Shown here: piece by piece, positions 45,641 through 54,216 of the stretch
Numbering within the stretch: position 1 is the first letter of the stretch
Layout: the number at the start of each line of letters is the position of its first letter
Program-made: the position numbers and the translations under genes
Assembly (NCBI RefSeq): GCF_019443105.1
Contig: NZ_JAHZIJ010000003.1
Location: forward strand, 186,001-250,000
Direction: 5' to 3'
Length of the DNA: 64,000 bases
Source: Paenibacillus oenotherae
GTDB lineage: Bacteria > Bacillota > Bacilli > Paenibacillales > Paenibacillaceae
The notes under the pieces: model-generated
What the model was told of the DNA's origin: nothing
The model's input: the letters and a program-made list of their open reading frames with translations, nothing else
Database searches by the model: none

Positions 45641-46582
45641 GTGAGGGCAGTCGTGACAGGTGGTGCGGGTTTTATCGGATCTCGGCTGGCTGCCTCGCTG
45701 CTCTCGGCCGGGTACGAGGTTGTTGTTGTGGACGATTTGTCTTCCGGGAGCATAAGCAACATTCCTTCTGGAGCACGCTTTCTTTCCCTCAATGTTAACG
45801 ATGGGGAACTGCCGGCGCTTCTTGCGGACATGCGTCCCCATCTTGTCTATCATCTGGCGGAACAGGCCGATGTCAGCCGCTCCTTGTTTGATCCGAGCGC
45901 AGATATGACGACGAATGTCATTGGCACACTGCGGGTGTTGGAAGGCTGCAGACTGGCTTCAGCAAAAATCATTCTCGCATCGACGGCGGCTGTCTTCGGC
46001 AAGGCGGGGCAGCGCATCCTGGATGAAAATACACCGGAATCCCCCGTATCTTCTTACGGGCTTTCCAAACGTACCGCAGAGCGATATGCGACTTGGTACT
46101 GGCGTATGCATGGCGTGCCTTATACGATTCTACGATTCGCAAATGTTTATGGGCCCGGTCAGAGGGCGAGGGGAGATGGCGGCGTTGTCGCTGTTTTTCT
46201 AGAGAGAATGGCCAGGGGATTGCCGCTCGTTATACATGGGAAAGGCAATCAAGTCCGCGATTTCGTACATGTCGATGATGTCGTTCGCGCATGTGTGAAT
46301 GCGGCTAGCCGCGCAGCCTGCGAGACGATACACATAGGAACTGGAGAGGCTTGGTCCATTAATGCGGTTGCCGGGGAGCTTGCCAAGCTGCATGATGCTC
46401 CACTAGATATTCGCCACGGGGACGCGCGCCCGGCGGACGTCGCCCGCAGTGTGTTCATGCCGGACAAGGCCGCGCGAATGCTGGGGTGGATTCCTTCCAT
46501 CCGGTTTGTCGATGGCCTTCGCTCGACCTATCAGTCTGTCTTCAACCGCTCTGATAAGGACGAAGACCAAGCTCAACCATAA
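45641..46582 (+). CDS. NAD-dependent epimerase (UDP-glucose/GlcNAc 4-epimerase-like)
   Basis: 313 residues from GTG 45641 after GGAGGAAGG. Extended SDR: VTGGAGFIGSRLAASLL (NAD site), HLAEQADVSRSLFDPSADMTTNVIGTLRVLEG, a catalytic Ser/Thr and YGLSKRTAERY (Tyr/Lys), LRFANVYGPGQRARGDGGVVAVFLERM and GNQVRDFVHVDDVV. These fit a 4-epimerase acting on UDP-hexoses, though the exact sugar is not fixed by sequence. Its last 41 bases overlap the convergent GT4 gene. Confidence 0.88.
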   Translation: MRAVVTGGAGFIGSRLAASLLSAGYEVVVVDDLSSGSISNIPSGARFLSLNVNDGELPALLADMRPHLVYHLAEQADVSRSLFDPSADMTTNVIGTLRVLEGCRLASAKIILASTAAVFGKAGQRILDENTPESPVSSYGLSKRTAERYATWYWRMHGVPYTILRFANVYGPGQRARGDGGVVAVFLERMARGLPLVIHGKGNQVRDFVHVDDVVRACVNAASRAACETIHIGTGEAWSINAVAGELAKLHDAPLDIRHGDARPADVARSVFMPDKAARMLGWIPSIRFVDGLRSTYQSVFNRSDKDEDQAQP

Positions 46583-47636
46583 CATTAACGATATCAGCCG
46601 CGTACCGGCGCGGGGAGAACAACGCGTGAATATGCTCCTTCGCCTGCTGGCGGATGGAATCGGTGAAGGGGCGGTTGTTTATGAGCTGCAGCGCTTCGGC
46701 AACAGCCTCGGATATTGTCCGCGTTACGAAAAACTTGCCTGTCCGGTTATGCTCGATGAAGCTGCGTACACCGTCTGAATCGGTAGAGAGCACCGGACAG
46801 TCGCAGCTCATTGCCTCCGCAACGGCGTAGCCGAAGCCTTCGAGGTGAGAGGTAGATAGCAGCAAGCCTGAAGAGTCCCCGACTGCCGACAAGTAGTGGG
46901 GCATATGATCATGGGGAACGTTGGAGCGCAGCGTCAACCGCGGCAGCAGGTTCAGCTCATGTATGAGACGGCTGAATTTCTCCCGTTCGCCCGGCTCTGA
47001 TATGTTGGCATCCTCAAACATCCACAACTGGACATCGGGCAGATGCCGTGCTACCTGTTCACCGATCCGCAAGAAAAGCTGCCAGTCCTTATTCTGTTCA
47101 AGCCTTCCAATCCAGGCAAGAATAGGGCTGCCAGAAGGATTCAGCCAACGTGCATTCTGGTAGACGAAACGATCTGTATCTATCATATTCTGGACAAAGA
47201 AGCGGGGAAAGCCGGGCAAATACGTGCGGAACAGCTCTATCATATGAGAGACAGGGGGGCTGATGACCGCCTGAGCATACAGCTTGATGAACAGGGAGGC
47301 GAATTCAATCGTGCTTCTAGCCTGCTCGTGACCGCCGAGGCCTTGAGATTCATAGATCAGCGGGCCGTTGTACCCTAGTCCGCGAATGCGCTGAAGCATG
47401 AGATGGTCGCATGTCACGATAACGGCATCATAACGGTGGCTTTGGATTATTGCTCGAATTTCATTGTCGTCATTCGTCACGAAGCAGGGAATATCGGTAA
47501 TGTTCTGCCTGCCGGCACCATCCCACAGGTAGAGCAAATGACCTTCCATGCCAACCTGCCGCAGTGCTCTGCAGCGCAGCCGGTTCAAGGTTTCAATCCC
47601 CCCGCTGGGGACAAAATAGGTAAAGAGCAGCTTCAT
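46542..47636 (-). CDS. GT4-family glycosyltransferase
   Basis: 364 residues. ATG 47636 is chosen after AAAGGACG; the 63 upstream in-frame codons do not look like protein of this family. GT-B features: LLFTYFVPSGGIETLNRLRC, PILAWIGRLEQNKDWQLFLRIGEQVA, LWMFEDANIS, NVPHDHMPHYLSAVGDSSGLLLSTSHLEGFGYAVAEAMSCDCPVLSTDSDGVRSFIE (donor-site E-x7-E region). It overlaps the convergent epimerase gene by 41 bp. It marks the right edge of the glycosylation island. Confidence 0.88.
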   Translation of the reverse strand: MKLLFTYFVPSGGIETLNRLRCRALRQVGMEGHLLYLWDGAGRQNITDIPCFVTNDDNEIRAIIQSHRYDAVIVTCDHLMLQRIRGLGYNGPLIYESQGLGGHEQARSTIEFASLFIKLYAQAVISPPVSHMIELFRTYLPGFPRFFVQNMIDTDRFVYQNARWLNPSGSPILAWIGRLEQNKDWQLFLRIGEQVARHLPDVQLWMFEDANISEPGEREKFSRLIHELNLLPRLTLRSNVPHDHMPHYLSAVGDSSGLLLSTSHLEGFGYAVAEAMSCDCPVLSTDSDGVRSFIEHNRTGKFFVTRTISEAVAEALQLINNRPFTDSIRQQAKEHIHALFSPRRYAADIVNVMVELGLRPYQSG

Positions 47637-47834
47637 CGCGACCGTCCTTTCTATCAGAAGCGCTGTAATAGCAAGTTGGAAGTGCCGGCTTGTATCCGAA
47701 ATTTCACTTGTTGCAGTATATGAAGGCAGACTGGCTTCGGCTCTGGGTACTTGTCCTTCCAGGGCAAAGATTCCATCCGTACAGTTATGGTACAATGACG
47801 GAAAATGAATTGTGGCAAGGAACAAGGAGGCAGC

Positions 47835-48965
47835 ATGGATATACGCGAAATGTTAGCTGAAGTGAATGAAGCAGCCCGTTTGAAGCCAGAGGGAGTTACG
47901 CTTGCTCCGATCAAGATGGACGGTGTGCTGGAGGCCGGGGCCCTTGACAAAATTGCGCCTTATCTGCAGGAAAAGCAGTATCATTCGGTTATGCTGGTAG
48001 TGGACAGCAGCACATGGCAGGCGGCGGGCGAGCGCATTGCAGCGAGGTTATCCGGCGCCTCGGTTTCCTATGCGATTTGTACATTGCTGCCTGACAGCCA
48101 GGGAGATGTTATCGCAGATGAGCGGGCAGTCGTCCGGGTGCTGCTGGATATGCCGCGCCAAGCAGGGGCGGTGCTTGCGGTTGGTTCGGGTACGATTCAC
48201 GATATCGTCCGGTTCGTCTGTTATCAGACTCATCGCGATTTCATATCCGTTCCGACCGCTGCATCGGTCGATGGATTTACTTCCGTCGGTGCGCCGCTTA
48301 TTATAGACGGCTTCAAGCAAACGGTGCCGGCAGTTGCGCCGATTGCGGTGTTCGCCGATCTGGATGTGCTGGCGGCATCGCCTCAGAGCATGACAGCTGC
48401 GGGTTTTGCGGATATGCTGGGCAAATTCACCTCTCTTGCGGATTGGAGCTTTTCCCATGAAATGGCGGGTGAGCCGTTCTGCCCGATCGCCTACGAGCTG
48501 ACGGAGCGTGCGCTCATGAGCTGTGTAGCCAATGTGGAAGAGATTGCAACAGGGTCGGCAAAAGGGTTAGCTGTACTGATGGAGGCGCTGCTTTTATCAG
48601 GCTGGTCCATGCTGCTGGTCGGTCACTCGCGTCCTGCTTCCGGAGGGGAGCATCATCTGTCTCATCATTGGGAGATGGCTTATATTCAAGAAGGGCGCCG
48701 CCAACTGCTGCACGGAGCAAAGGTAGGCGTGGCCTCCGTCATGCTGGCGAAGCTGTACCGCGAACGGCTGGGGGAGCAATATCCGCATATATTCGGCAAA
48801 TTGCCGGACTGGAGGCAGCTGCGCGATTGGCTGGCTCGGGCGGGCGGCCCGGCCGAACCAGCCGCTATCGGCTTGTCTGAAAGTCTGATAGAGGAGGCGC
48901 TGCGAGAAGCGCATAAGCTGCGGGATCGTTATACGGGTTTGAAGCATTTGACAGTTAAGTGCTGA
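47835..48965 (+). CDS. sn-glycerol-1-phosphate dehydrogenase (AraM/EgsA family)
   Basis: 376 residues from ATG 47835, six bases after AAGGAGG. It belongs to the iron/zinc alcohol-dehydrogenase-like group: VGSGTIHDIVRFVCYQ (dinucleotide site), SVPTAASVDGFTS, and metal-ligand region GGEHHLSHHWEMAYI. AraM of B. subtilis reduces dihydroxyacetone phosphate to glycerol-1-phosphate for heptaprenylglyceryl phosphate, an archaeal-type lipid precursor. The PcrB partner is not in the window. A terminator shared with fabH follows. Confidence 0.9.
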   Translation: MDIREMLAEVNEAARLKPEGVTLAPIKMDGVLEAGALDKIAPYLQEKQYHSVMLVVDSSTWQAAGERIAARLSGASVSYAICTLLPDSQGDVIADERAVVRVLLDMPRQAGAVLAVGSGTIHDIVRFVCYQTHRDFISVPTAASVDGFTSVGAPLIIDGFKQTVPAVAPIAVFADLDVLAASPQSMTAAGFADMLGKFTSLADWSFSHEMAGEPFCPIAYELTERALMSCVANVEEIATGSAKGLAVLMEALLLSGWSMLLVGHSRPASGGEHHLSHHWEMAYIQEGRRQLLHGAKVGVASVMLAKLYRERLGEQYPHIFGKLPDWRQLRDWLARAGGPAEPAAIGLSESLIEEALREAHKLRDRYTGLKHLTVKC

Positions 48966-48969
48966 CAAA

Positions 48970-49013
48970 GAGGCTAATCTGGAACCTTGGCGGTTCCGGA
49001 TTAGCCTCTATTA
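48970..49013. terminator. Bidirectional terminator between the AraM-type gene and fabH
   Basis: GAGGCTAATC (48970-48979) pairs with GATTAGCCTC (48999-49008), and the inner GGAACC pairs with GGTTCC. TATTATT follows on the right and the left flank is A-rich. Confidence 0.9.
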
Positions 49014-49027
49014 TTGCGGGGGATATG

Positions 49028-50020
49028 CTAGAGTGTCCAACGCAGCAGCAGCGCAGACTCTGTCAAGCCGCCGCCAAAGCCGTAGAGCAGAACCGTATCA
49101 CCCTCCGACATACGTCCTTCCTTCAATGCGAGGTCGATAGCAAGCGGAATCGAGGCGGCTGAAGTATTGCCATAATGCTCAATGCTGGACAGCGTGCGTT
49201 CGATAGGAATGCCTGTTTTCTCACAAACCGATTCAATAATGCGCATATTGGCACTATGCGGAACAAACCAATCGATATCCTCCACGGTAAGCGAGTAGCG
49301 CTCCAACAGGGCGTTAATTCCTCTTGGGACCTGGCTTACAGCCCACTTGTACACCTCACGGCCATTCTGAACAATCTTGCCATTGGCCAGTATCTCCTTG
49401 CCATTAATGGAGGAGGACAGGCTGGAACGATACAATTGATGGCCCTCTCCGCCACTGGTCGATACATAGGAGCCGATGAAAGCGCCCTTGTCAGCTCTCT
49501 CCACAAGAGCAGCCCCGGAGCCGTCCCCGAACAAAATGCATGTTGTACGGTCGGTGTAATCCGTTATTTTGGACAAGGTTTCTGTGCCGATAACGAGAAT
49601 TTTGCGATGCACACCTGTCAGAATGAGTCCGTTGGCAATTTGCAGCGCTGCGACGAAGCCGGCGCATGCCGCTTGAATATCGACAGCCCCGCATGAAGCG
49701 ATTCCGAATTCCGCCTGTACGCGGGCTGCCATGCTTGGGAAGAAGGTGTCGGGTGTAGTCGTTGCAACAAGGACAAAATCGACATCCTGGAGCTGTACAG
49801 GGTACCGCTCAAGCATATTGCGCACTGCCGCAAAGCAAAGATCGCTGCAATACTCATCCTCCGCCGAGATCCGCCGCTCGACAATGCCTGTACGCTGAAC
49901 GATCCATTCATGATTCGTATCGACGATTCGGGATAAGTCCTCATTGGTTAAAATACGGTCGGGCACGTATGAGCCGAATGCAGTTAATGCTGCCGCCGAT
50001 TGAAAGGATGGATGAGACAT
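49028..50020 (-). CDS. fabH: Beta-ketoacyl-ACP synthase III FabH
   Basis: 330 residues, normal length. The catalytic triad is Cys119 (DIQAACAGF), His255 (WFVPHSANMR) and Asn285 (HYGNTSAAS). The C terminus has LLYGFGGGLTESALLLRW. FabH starts fatty-acid synthesis by condensing acyl-CoA with malonyl-ACP; in Bacillales branched primers set membrane fluidity. It stands alone, without fabD, fabF or fabG. A FapR-like inverted repeat lies upstream, which fits control by malonyl-CoA. Confidence 0.95.
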   Translation of the reverse strand: MSHPSFQSAAALTAFGSYVPDRILTNEDLSRIVDTNHEWIVQRTGIVERRISAEDEYCSDLCFAAVRNMLERYPVQLQDVDFVLVATTTPDTFFPSMAARVQAEFGIASCGAVDIQAACAGFVAALQIANGLILTGVHRKILVIGTETLSKITDYTDRTTCILFGDGSGAALVERADKGAFIGSYVSTSGGEGHQLYRSSLSSSINGKEILANGKIVQNGREVYKWAVSQVPRGINALLERYSLTVEDIDWFVPHSANMRIIESVCEKTGIPIERTLSSIEHYGNTSAASIPLAIDLALKEGRMSEGDTVLLYGFGGGLTESALLLRWTL

Positions 50021-50088
50021 TCCAGACCAGCTCCTCTAATGTGTATTATCCATTTAATAACAGTTTATTATCATCTTATTATCAAGTA

Positions 50089-50105
50089 CTAGTACCAGGT
50101 GCTAA
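50089..50105 (-). promoter_or_regulatory. FapR-like operator upstream of fabH
   Basis: CTAGTACCAGGTGCTAA is a 17-bp near-perfect inverted repeat around AGTACC/GGTGCT, close to the TTAGTACC-type site of the lipid regulator FapR as I recall it. It lies 69 bp upstream of the fabH start. Confidence 0.5.
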
Positions 50106-50248
50106 GTATATCTTTACTGTACTGAATACCCGCCATTTTGTCAACTTCCGCACACGGGTCAAAAACTTGCCAGCATAGCCACCACCTATTGTGCTAACGC
50201 TAAGAACGGGTCGCATCATGATCTCATAATGAAAACGGAGGATGACAA

Positions 50249-50977
50249 ATGCAGCGCAAATGGGTACTGATCGCAGCAGTTGCCGCATTGAGCACGATGC
50301 TTGCCGGGTGCTCGGATAAGCAAGGCGATCTTGGCAACCGCAACATTCGTGAGAACAATGTCCGTTATGACATGAGTGGCAATCGCATTATGAGCAAGCG
50401 TTTCGCTGATGACCAGAATAATGAGATGAACCGCAAGGATGGCCGCCGCTTGAACAGCAACAACATCATCGGCCTTCACAAAAATTACCGGCTTGAGATG
50501 AGCGAAGAGGTTGCTGATCAGCTTGCCGCCATGAAGGAAGTCAACAAGGCATATGTGATGCTGACCGATAATAATGCTTATGTTGCCGTATCTCTCGACG
50601 ATGGGAAGAAGAAGGTTGGCCCGAATGCGATGAGCAGGAGTCAAGTGCCTTCACAGCCGCTGGGCAGAACGAATCAAGGGTACAGGCATTTGGGAGTGAA
50701 CGGCAGCAAGGATTTTTCCGCCGGTGTTTATGACGGCAGCCGCATGAAGGGATTGGATTCGAAAGTTACTGAGGATCTCAAGTCACAAATCGCGGGCAAG
50801 GTGAAAGGAATGGTGCCGCAGGTGGATAATGTGTATGTATCTGCTAACCCCGACTTTGTAGACCGGATGACTGCTTACATGGATGATGTGCGGCTCGGTC
50901 ATCCGATTCAGGGCTTTATCGTCGAATTTAACGCGATGGTTGACCGCATTTTTCCCCATCAAGCGAACAAGCGGTAA
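50249..50977 (+). CDS. YhcN/YlaJ-family sporulation lipoprotein
   Basis: 242 residues. Residues 1-20 are a lipoprotein signal with lipobox LAGC and Cys21 as the lipidated residue. The mature part starts with a polar linker, then the YhcN/YlaJ domain: EVADQLAAMKEVNKAYVMLTDNNAYVAVSL and a second similar half near the C terminus, VTEDLKSQIAGKVKGMVPQVDNVYVSANPDFVDRM. Family members are forespore or spore-inner-membrane lipoproteins of unclear function. The start follows GGAGG. Confidence 0.9.
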   Translation: MQRKWVLIAAVAALSTMLAGCSDKQGDLGNRNIRENNVRYDMSGNRIMSKRFADDQNNEMNRKDGRRLNSNNIIGLHKNYRLEMSEEVADQLAAMKEVNKAYVMLTDNNAYVAVSLDDGKKKVGPNAMSRSQVPSQPLGRTNQGYRHLGVNGSKDFSAGVYDGSRMKGLDSKVTEDLKSQIAGKVKGMVPQVDNVYVSANPDFVDRMTAYMDDVRLGHPIQGFIVEFNAMVDRIFPHQANKR

Positions 50978-51030
50978 GTTTTGCCCGGCATAATCAGTAC
51001 TAATCACATAAGAGTTGCCCGAAGCAAAAG

Positions 51031-51084
51031 GAACAATCGGTAACGTTCGCAGCGGATGCGGCGGTCGGTTGTTCTTCTTTTTAC
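51031..51084 (+). terminator. Terminator after the YhcN-type gene
   Basis: GAACAATCGG pairs with TCGGTTGTTC (G-T allowed) around a GC-rich loop, and TTCTTTTT follows. Confidence 0.7.
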
Positions 51085-51277
51085 ATAGCGGATGGCGGAC
51101 TGGACTGGCTTAGTGTGTCCATAAGTATTCAGATTAACCTTGGCGTGTTTCAAATCTTGCTCAGTCAGTTAATGGAAAAACTTGTGACTGATGGTTGATG
51201 TAACAACGAGGACGATCCGTCATTTCAAACGCCGAGAGGTGCCGAGATGCGAGATACGAGATGCGAACCAGGCGAAA

Positions 51278-51455
51278 GATGCGAAACGGCATTTATTTGT
51301 TCGTTTCTGACCCCATGAGGGTGAAATGCCTGCCAGAGTGCAGGTATTTTACCTTCGTTTCACCTTATCGGACGATTTTCCCCAAAATTCATGCCTGATC
51401 GCAGGAATTTAACCATTATGGCGTCTTGGAACCGAAATTCATGCACATTCGCAGG
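51278..51455 (+). repeat. CCTGC hairpin repeat, copy D
   Basis: Modules begin at 51278 (degenerate), 51329, 51390 and 51440 (spacings 51, 61, 50). It is closest to copy B and shares its GAGATGCGAGA flank (51243-51265). The 930-bp gap 50978-51909 also holds a low-GC stretch (about 51480-51890) without a clear gene. Confidence 0.85.
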
Positions 51456-51570
51456 CTTCATATTGGTATGGAATACGTAAAGTTCTCGTGACGGATATAG
51501 CTTGTGAAAGTGTTGGGTTTTTGCTCCAAGCTTCTTGCGGAATATCATAATCTTAATGACGGTCATGTCT

Positions 51571-51669
51571 TCAATAATAACGTATTCGACCGCTTGAAGT
51601 GGCTTTTAACGCTTCCGCCAACACAAAGCGACTCAGATGTTGTTGTTCGATATTTTGTTCCCATTTCAT
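51571..51669 (-). CDS. Possible 32-residue peptide
   Basis: On the minus strand ATG 51669 follows GAGGTGAGG by a few bases and opens 32 codons (MKWEQNIEQQHLSRFVLAEA, then LKATSSGRIRYY). The surroundings are AT-rich compared with the rest. It could be a small gene or a remnant. No family recognised. Confidence 0.3.
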   Translation of the reverse strand: MKWEQNIEQQHLSRFVLAEALKATSSGRIRYY

Positions 51670-51909
51670 CAGCCTCACCTCGCCTGATCGGTTTATTTTA
51701 TTAAAGAGCAATGCTCGTAGAAAAAACCAGTTGCGTGAAACAGCATTGACGATGCACATCAAACAGAATCTGTTTACGTGGAGCTATGGAAAACTGCCCA
51801 TTTTTCCTAGGGTACTGCACCACAGCAGGCGCCCCTTCATACTATATTTTGACTGTATCCCTTAACCTTGTTAAACCATAAAAACCCGAGCAAGGAGGGG
51901 TGACGAATT

Positions 51910-52134
51910 TTGAAGGGTAGCGACCAGAAGAGCAAATTTTTATTAACCCATCGTGAACGTGAAGTCTTTGAACTGTTGGTACAGGATAAAACAACTAGAG
52001 ATATCGCGCAGCAATTGTTCATCAGTGAAAAGACCGTGCGAAACCACATCTCAAATGTGATGCAGAAGTTGAATGTCAAAGGTCGTTCGCAGGCGGTTGT
52101 CGAGCTAATCAAGCTTGGGGAGCTAGTCATTTGA
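51910..52134 (+). CDS. gerE: Spore coat gene regulator GerE
   Basis: 74 residues, the exact length of B. subtilis GerE, from TTG 51910 after AAGGAGG. LuxR-type helix-turn-helix: LLTHREREVFELLVQDKTTRDIAQQLFISEKTVRNHISNVMQKLNVKGRSQAVVELIKLGEL, nearly identical in pattern to GerE. GerE acts with sigma-K in the mother cell late in sporulation, switching coat and crust genes on or off, including cgeAB in B. subtilis. Its presence fits the sporulation-linked genes in the window, though it is 4 kb from the glycosylation island. Confidence 0.95.
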   Translation: MKGSDQKSKFLLTHREREVFELLVQDKTTRDIAQQLFISEKTVRNHISNVMQKLNVKGRSQAVVELIKLGELVI

Positions 52135-52260
52135 CATCACCGTATACCTTATTAAGCCTTCTTGCCATGCTTCCAGCTTTGGAAGCGTTGGCGGAGGGCT
52201 TTTTGATTGATGGAATCGGGGTTCTTGCCCTATGCCCTAAGATAGAAGGAGTGAAGAGAC

Positions 52261-52599
52261 ATGCCTGCTTATCGGATTATTGTGGATCTCTCGGACAGAC
52301 AGCTGTATTTGCTCGATGGGAACAGAGTGGTGCGCGGGTTTCCAGTTGGCATTGGCAAAATGCTGACGCGAACACCGGCCGGCGAGTTCACGATTGTGAA
52401 TAAACAACCGAACCCCGGAGGGCCTTACGGCGCGTTCTGGATGGGACTATCCAGGCCGCACTACGGCATCCACGGCACGAATGATCCGGCCTCCATCGGC
52501 AGAGAGGTATCCCATGGCTGCATACGCATGTATAACAACGATGTGCTTGAGCTTGCCGGCATCGTACCTATACGCACCCGTGTAACGATTCGTCCGTAA
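52261..52599 (+). CDS. L,D-transpeptidase (YkuD domain)
   Basis: 112 residues, a minimal YkuD domain: [18 protein letters not shown] at the start, [14 protein letters not shown] with His71, and the catalytic SHGCIRM with Cys87. There is no signal peptide or LysM domain, so localisation is unclear; several Bacillus homologues are spore-associated. ATG 52261 follows AAGGAG. Reaction of the family: 3-3 cross-linking of peptidoglycan or protein attachment. Confidence 0.92.
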   Translation: MPAYRIIVDLSDRQLYLLDGNRVVRGFPVGIGKMLTRTPAGEFTIVNKQPNPGGPYGAFWMGLSRPHYGIHGTNDPASIGREVSHGCIRMYNNDVLELAGIVPIRTRVTIRP

Positions 52600-52718
52600 A
52601 CCGAAGGAGCAGCATTTTTATATTGCACATTAAAAAAGATATATGATACATTACTTAATATATATGATGAACTATTATATGGATGTTACATTATATTAGT
52701 GATATTTAAGACAAAGGT

Positions 52719-53375
52719 GTGGTTTATATTACGTTATCCCAACGTCAGATGGAGATTGTGAAGCTTGTGAAGCTTCACGCCCCGATCACCGGAGATGGCA
52801 TCGCCGAGATGCTGGGCATCAGCAAGCCGACGCTGCGGGCGGATCTGTCGCTGCTCGTCATGCTCCGTCTGCTTGAAGCGAAGCCTAAGGTCGGCTATTC
52901 TCTCGGTGATGCAAGCAACGGGCGGGAGAATGGGTTCAAACGGTGGCAGGGTGCGCTTGTGAAGGATGTTCAAGGAATGCCGATCAATGTGGCGGAGACC
53001 GTATCTGTGCATGATGCGGTCATCACCTTGTTCATGGGGAATGCGGAGGCGCTGACTGTGGTGGATGAGCAGCAGCATTTTGTAGGCGTGGTGACACCTA
53101 AGGATCTGCTGAAGATTACGCTGGGCAATCCGAACGCGGCGTCGATTCCGGTCAGCATGGCGATGAACCGGCTGCCTTCTATCGTTGCCGTCCGATCGGA
53201 TCAGCCGCTGCTGGATGCGGTCAACAAGATGCTTATGCATGAGATGGACGGTCTGCCTGTCGTATCCGGGGGAGAAGTATCCTCAAGGCAGGTTGAAGTA
53301 ACGGGCTGGATCAGCAAAACCAATATTATCCGCTGGATGACAGAGACAGAGCTCGAGATGCACAGGCAAGGATAG
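52719..53375 (+). CDS. ccpN: Gluconeogenesis repressor CcpN
   Basis: 218 residues. An N-terminal helix-turn-helix (about residues 1-65: LSQRQMEIVKLVKLHAPITGDGIAEMLGISKPTLRADLSLL) is followed by two CBS domains (about 75-135 and 145-205) that sense adenine nucleotides. CcpN represses gapB and pckA on glucose in B. subtilis and is encoded next to yqfL there, as here. The GTG at 52719 is taken as the start, though AAAGG lies close to it. The 120-bp upstream region is an AT-rich island with repeated TATATGAT-type words that may include its own control sites. Confidence 0.93.
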   Translation: MVYITLSQRQMEIVKLVKLHAPITGDGIAEMLGISKPTLRADLSLLVMLRLLEAKPKVGYSLGDASNGRENGFKRWQGALVKDVQGMPINVAETVSVHDAVITLFMGNAEALTVVDEQQHFVGVVTPKDLLKITLGNPNAASIPVSMAMNRLPSIVAVRSDQPLLDAVNKMLMHEMDGLPVVSGGEVSSRQVEVTGWISKTNIIRWMTETELEMHRQG

Positions 53376-53388
53376 GAGGAACCTCAAG

Positions 53389-54201
53389 TTGGCCAGACAA
53401 ACATACCCGATCTATATTTGCTCCGATGCTGTTGGAGAAACGGCTGAGGCTGTCGCCAAAGCAACGATGAGACAGTTTGCGCTCGAGCAGGTGAAATTAA
53501 AGCGGTTCAGCCATATTAAGACAGAGGACGAGATTAGCGCCATAGTGGCGGAAGCGCTGGCAAGCGGCGGTTTCATTGCCTATACGCTGGTTCAGCCGGA
53601 GCTGCGCGAAGCGATGAGGGAGGAGTCGCTGCGCAAAGGAGTACGCGCGATCGATGTGCTGGGGCCAATGCTGCAAGCGTTTATCGATACATTCAATGAT
53701 TCGCCCAAGCGGGAGCCGGGGCTGCTCCATACGCTGGATGACGATTATTTTCGCCGGATTGAGGCGATTGAATTTGCAGTCAAATACGATGACGGCAAGG
53801 ACACCCGCGGGCTTCATCTCGCACAAGTCGTGCTTGTCGGTGTATCCCGAACCTCGAAGACGCCGCTCAGCATCTATCTGGCGCACAAGGGCATTCGTGT
53901 GGCGAATTTGCCGCTCGTTCCCGAGGTGAAGATTCCCTCAGAGCTGTGTGTTGAGGGGGGCAAGCTGATTGTCGGATTGACGATGAAGCCAGAGCAGCTC
54001 TCCAGCATTCGGACGGAACGGCTCAAGGCGATGGGGCTTCCTTTCTCAGCGCAATATGCGTCTCTTGACCGTATCCAGACCGAGCTTGATTATGCGGACA
54101 TGATAATGAAATCGCTGCGTTGTCCGGTCATTGACGTGACTGGCAAAGCAATTGAGGAAACAGCAGGTACGATCATTCAGTGGCTTCAGGAACTAGCATA
54201 A
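53389..54201 (+). CDS. yqfL: PPDK/PEPS regulatory kinase-phosphorylase (DUF299, YqfL)
   Basis: 270 residues from TTG 53389, eight bases after AGGAGGA. YPIYICSDAVGETAEAVAKA at the N terminus and the P-loop-like GVSRTSKT (151-158) are DUF299 hallmarks. The family phosphorylates and dephosphorylates pyruvate phosphate dikinase or PEP synthase with ADP/Pi. In B. subtilis YqfL acts positively on CcpN-controlled gluconeogenesis. It is in an operon with ccpN (13 bp upstream) and glpX (15 bp downstream). Confidence 0.95.
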   Translation: MARQTYPIYICSDAVGETAEAVAKATMRQFALEQVKLKRFSHIKTEDEISAIVAEALASGGFIAYTLVQPELREAMREESLRKGVRAIDVLGPMLQAFIDTFNDSPKREPGLLHTLDDDYFRRIEAIEFAVKYDDGKDTRGLHLAQVVLVGVSRTSKTPLSIYLAHKGIRVANLPLVPEVKIPSELCVEGGKLIVGLTMKPEQLSSIRTERLKAMGLPFSAQYASLDRIQTELDYADMIMKSLRCPVIDVTGKAIEETAGTIIQWLQELA

Positions 54202-54216
54202 TGGAGGCGATGCAGC

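Noticed and set aside
52131-52403. Hydrophobic open frame overlapping the L,D-transpeptidase gene
   Set aside because: It starts at the gerE stop without a ribosome binding site and overlaps the clearly real YkuD gene in another frame.
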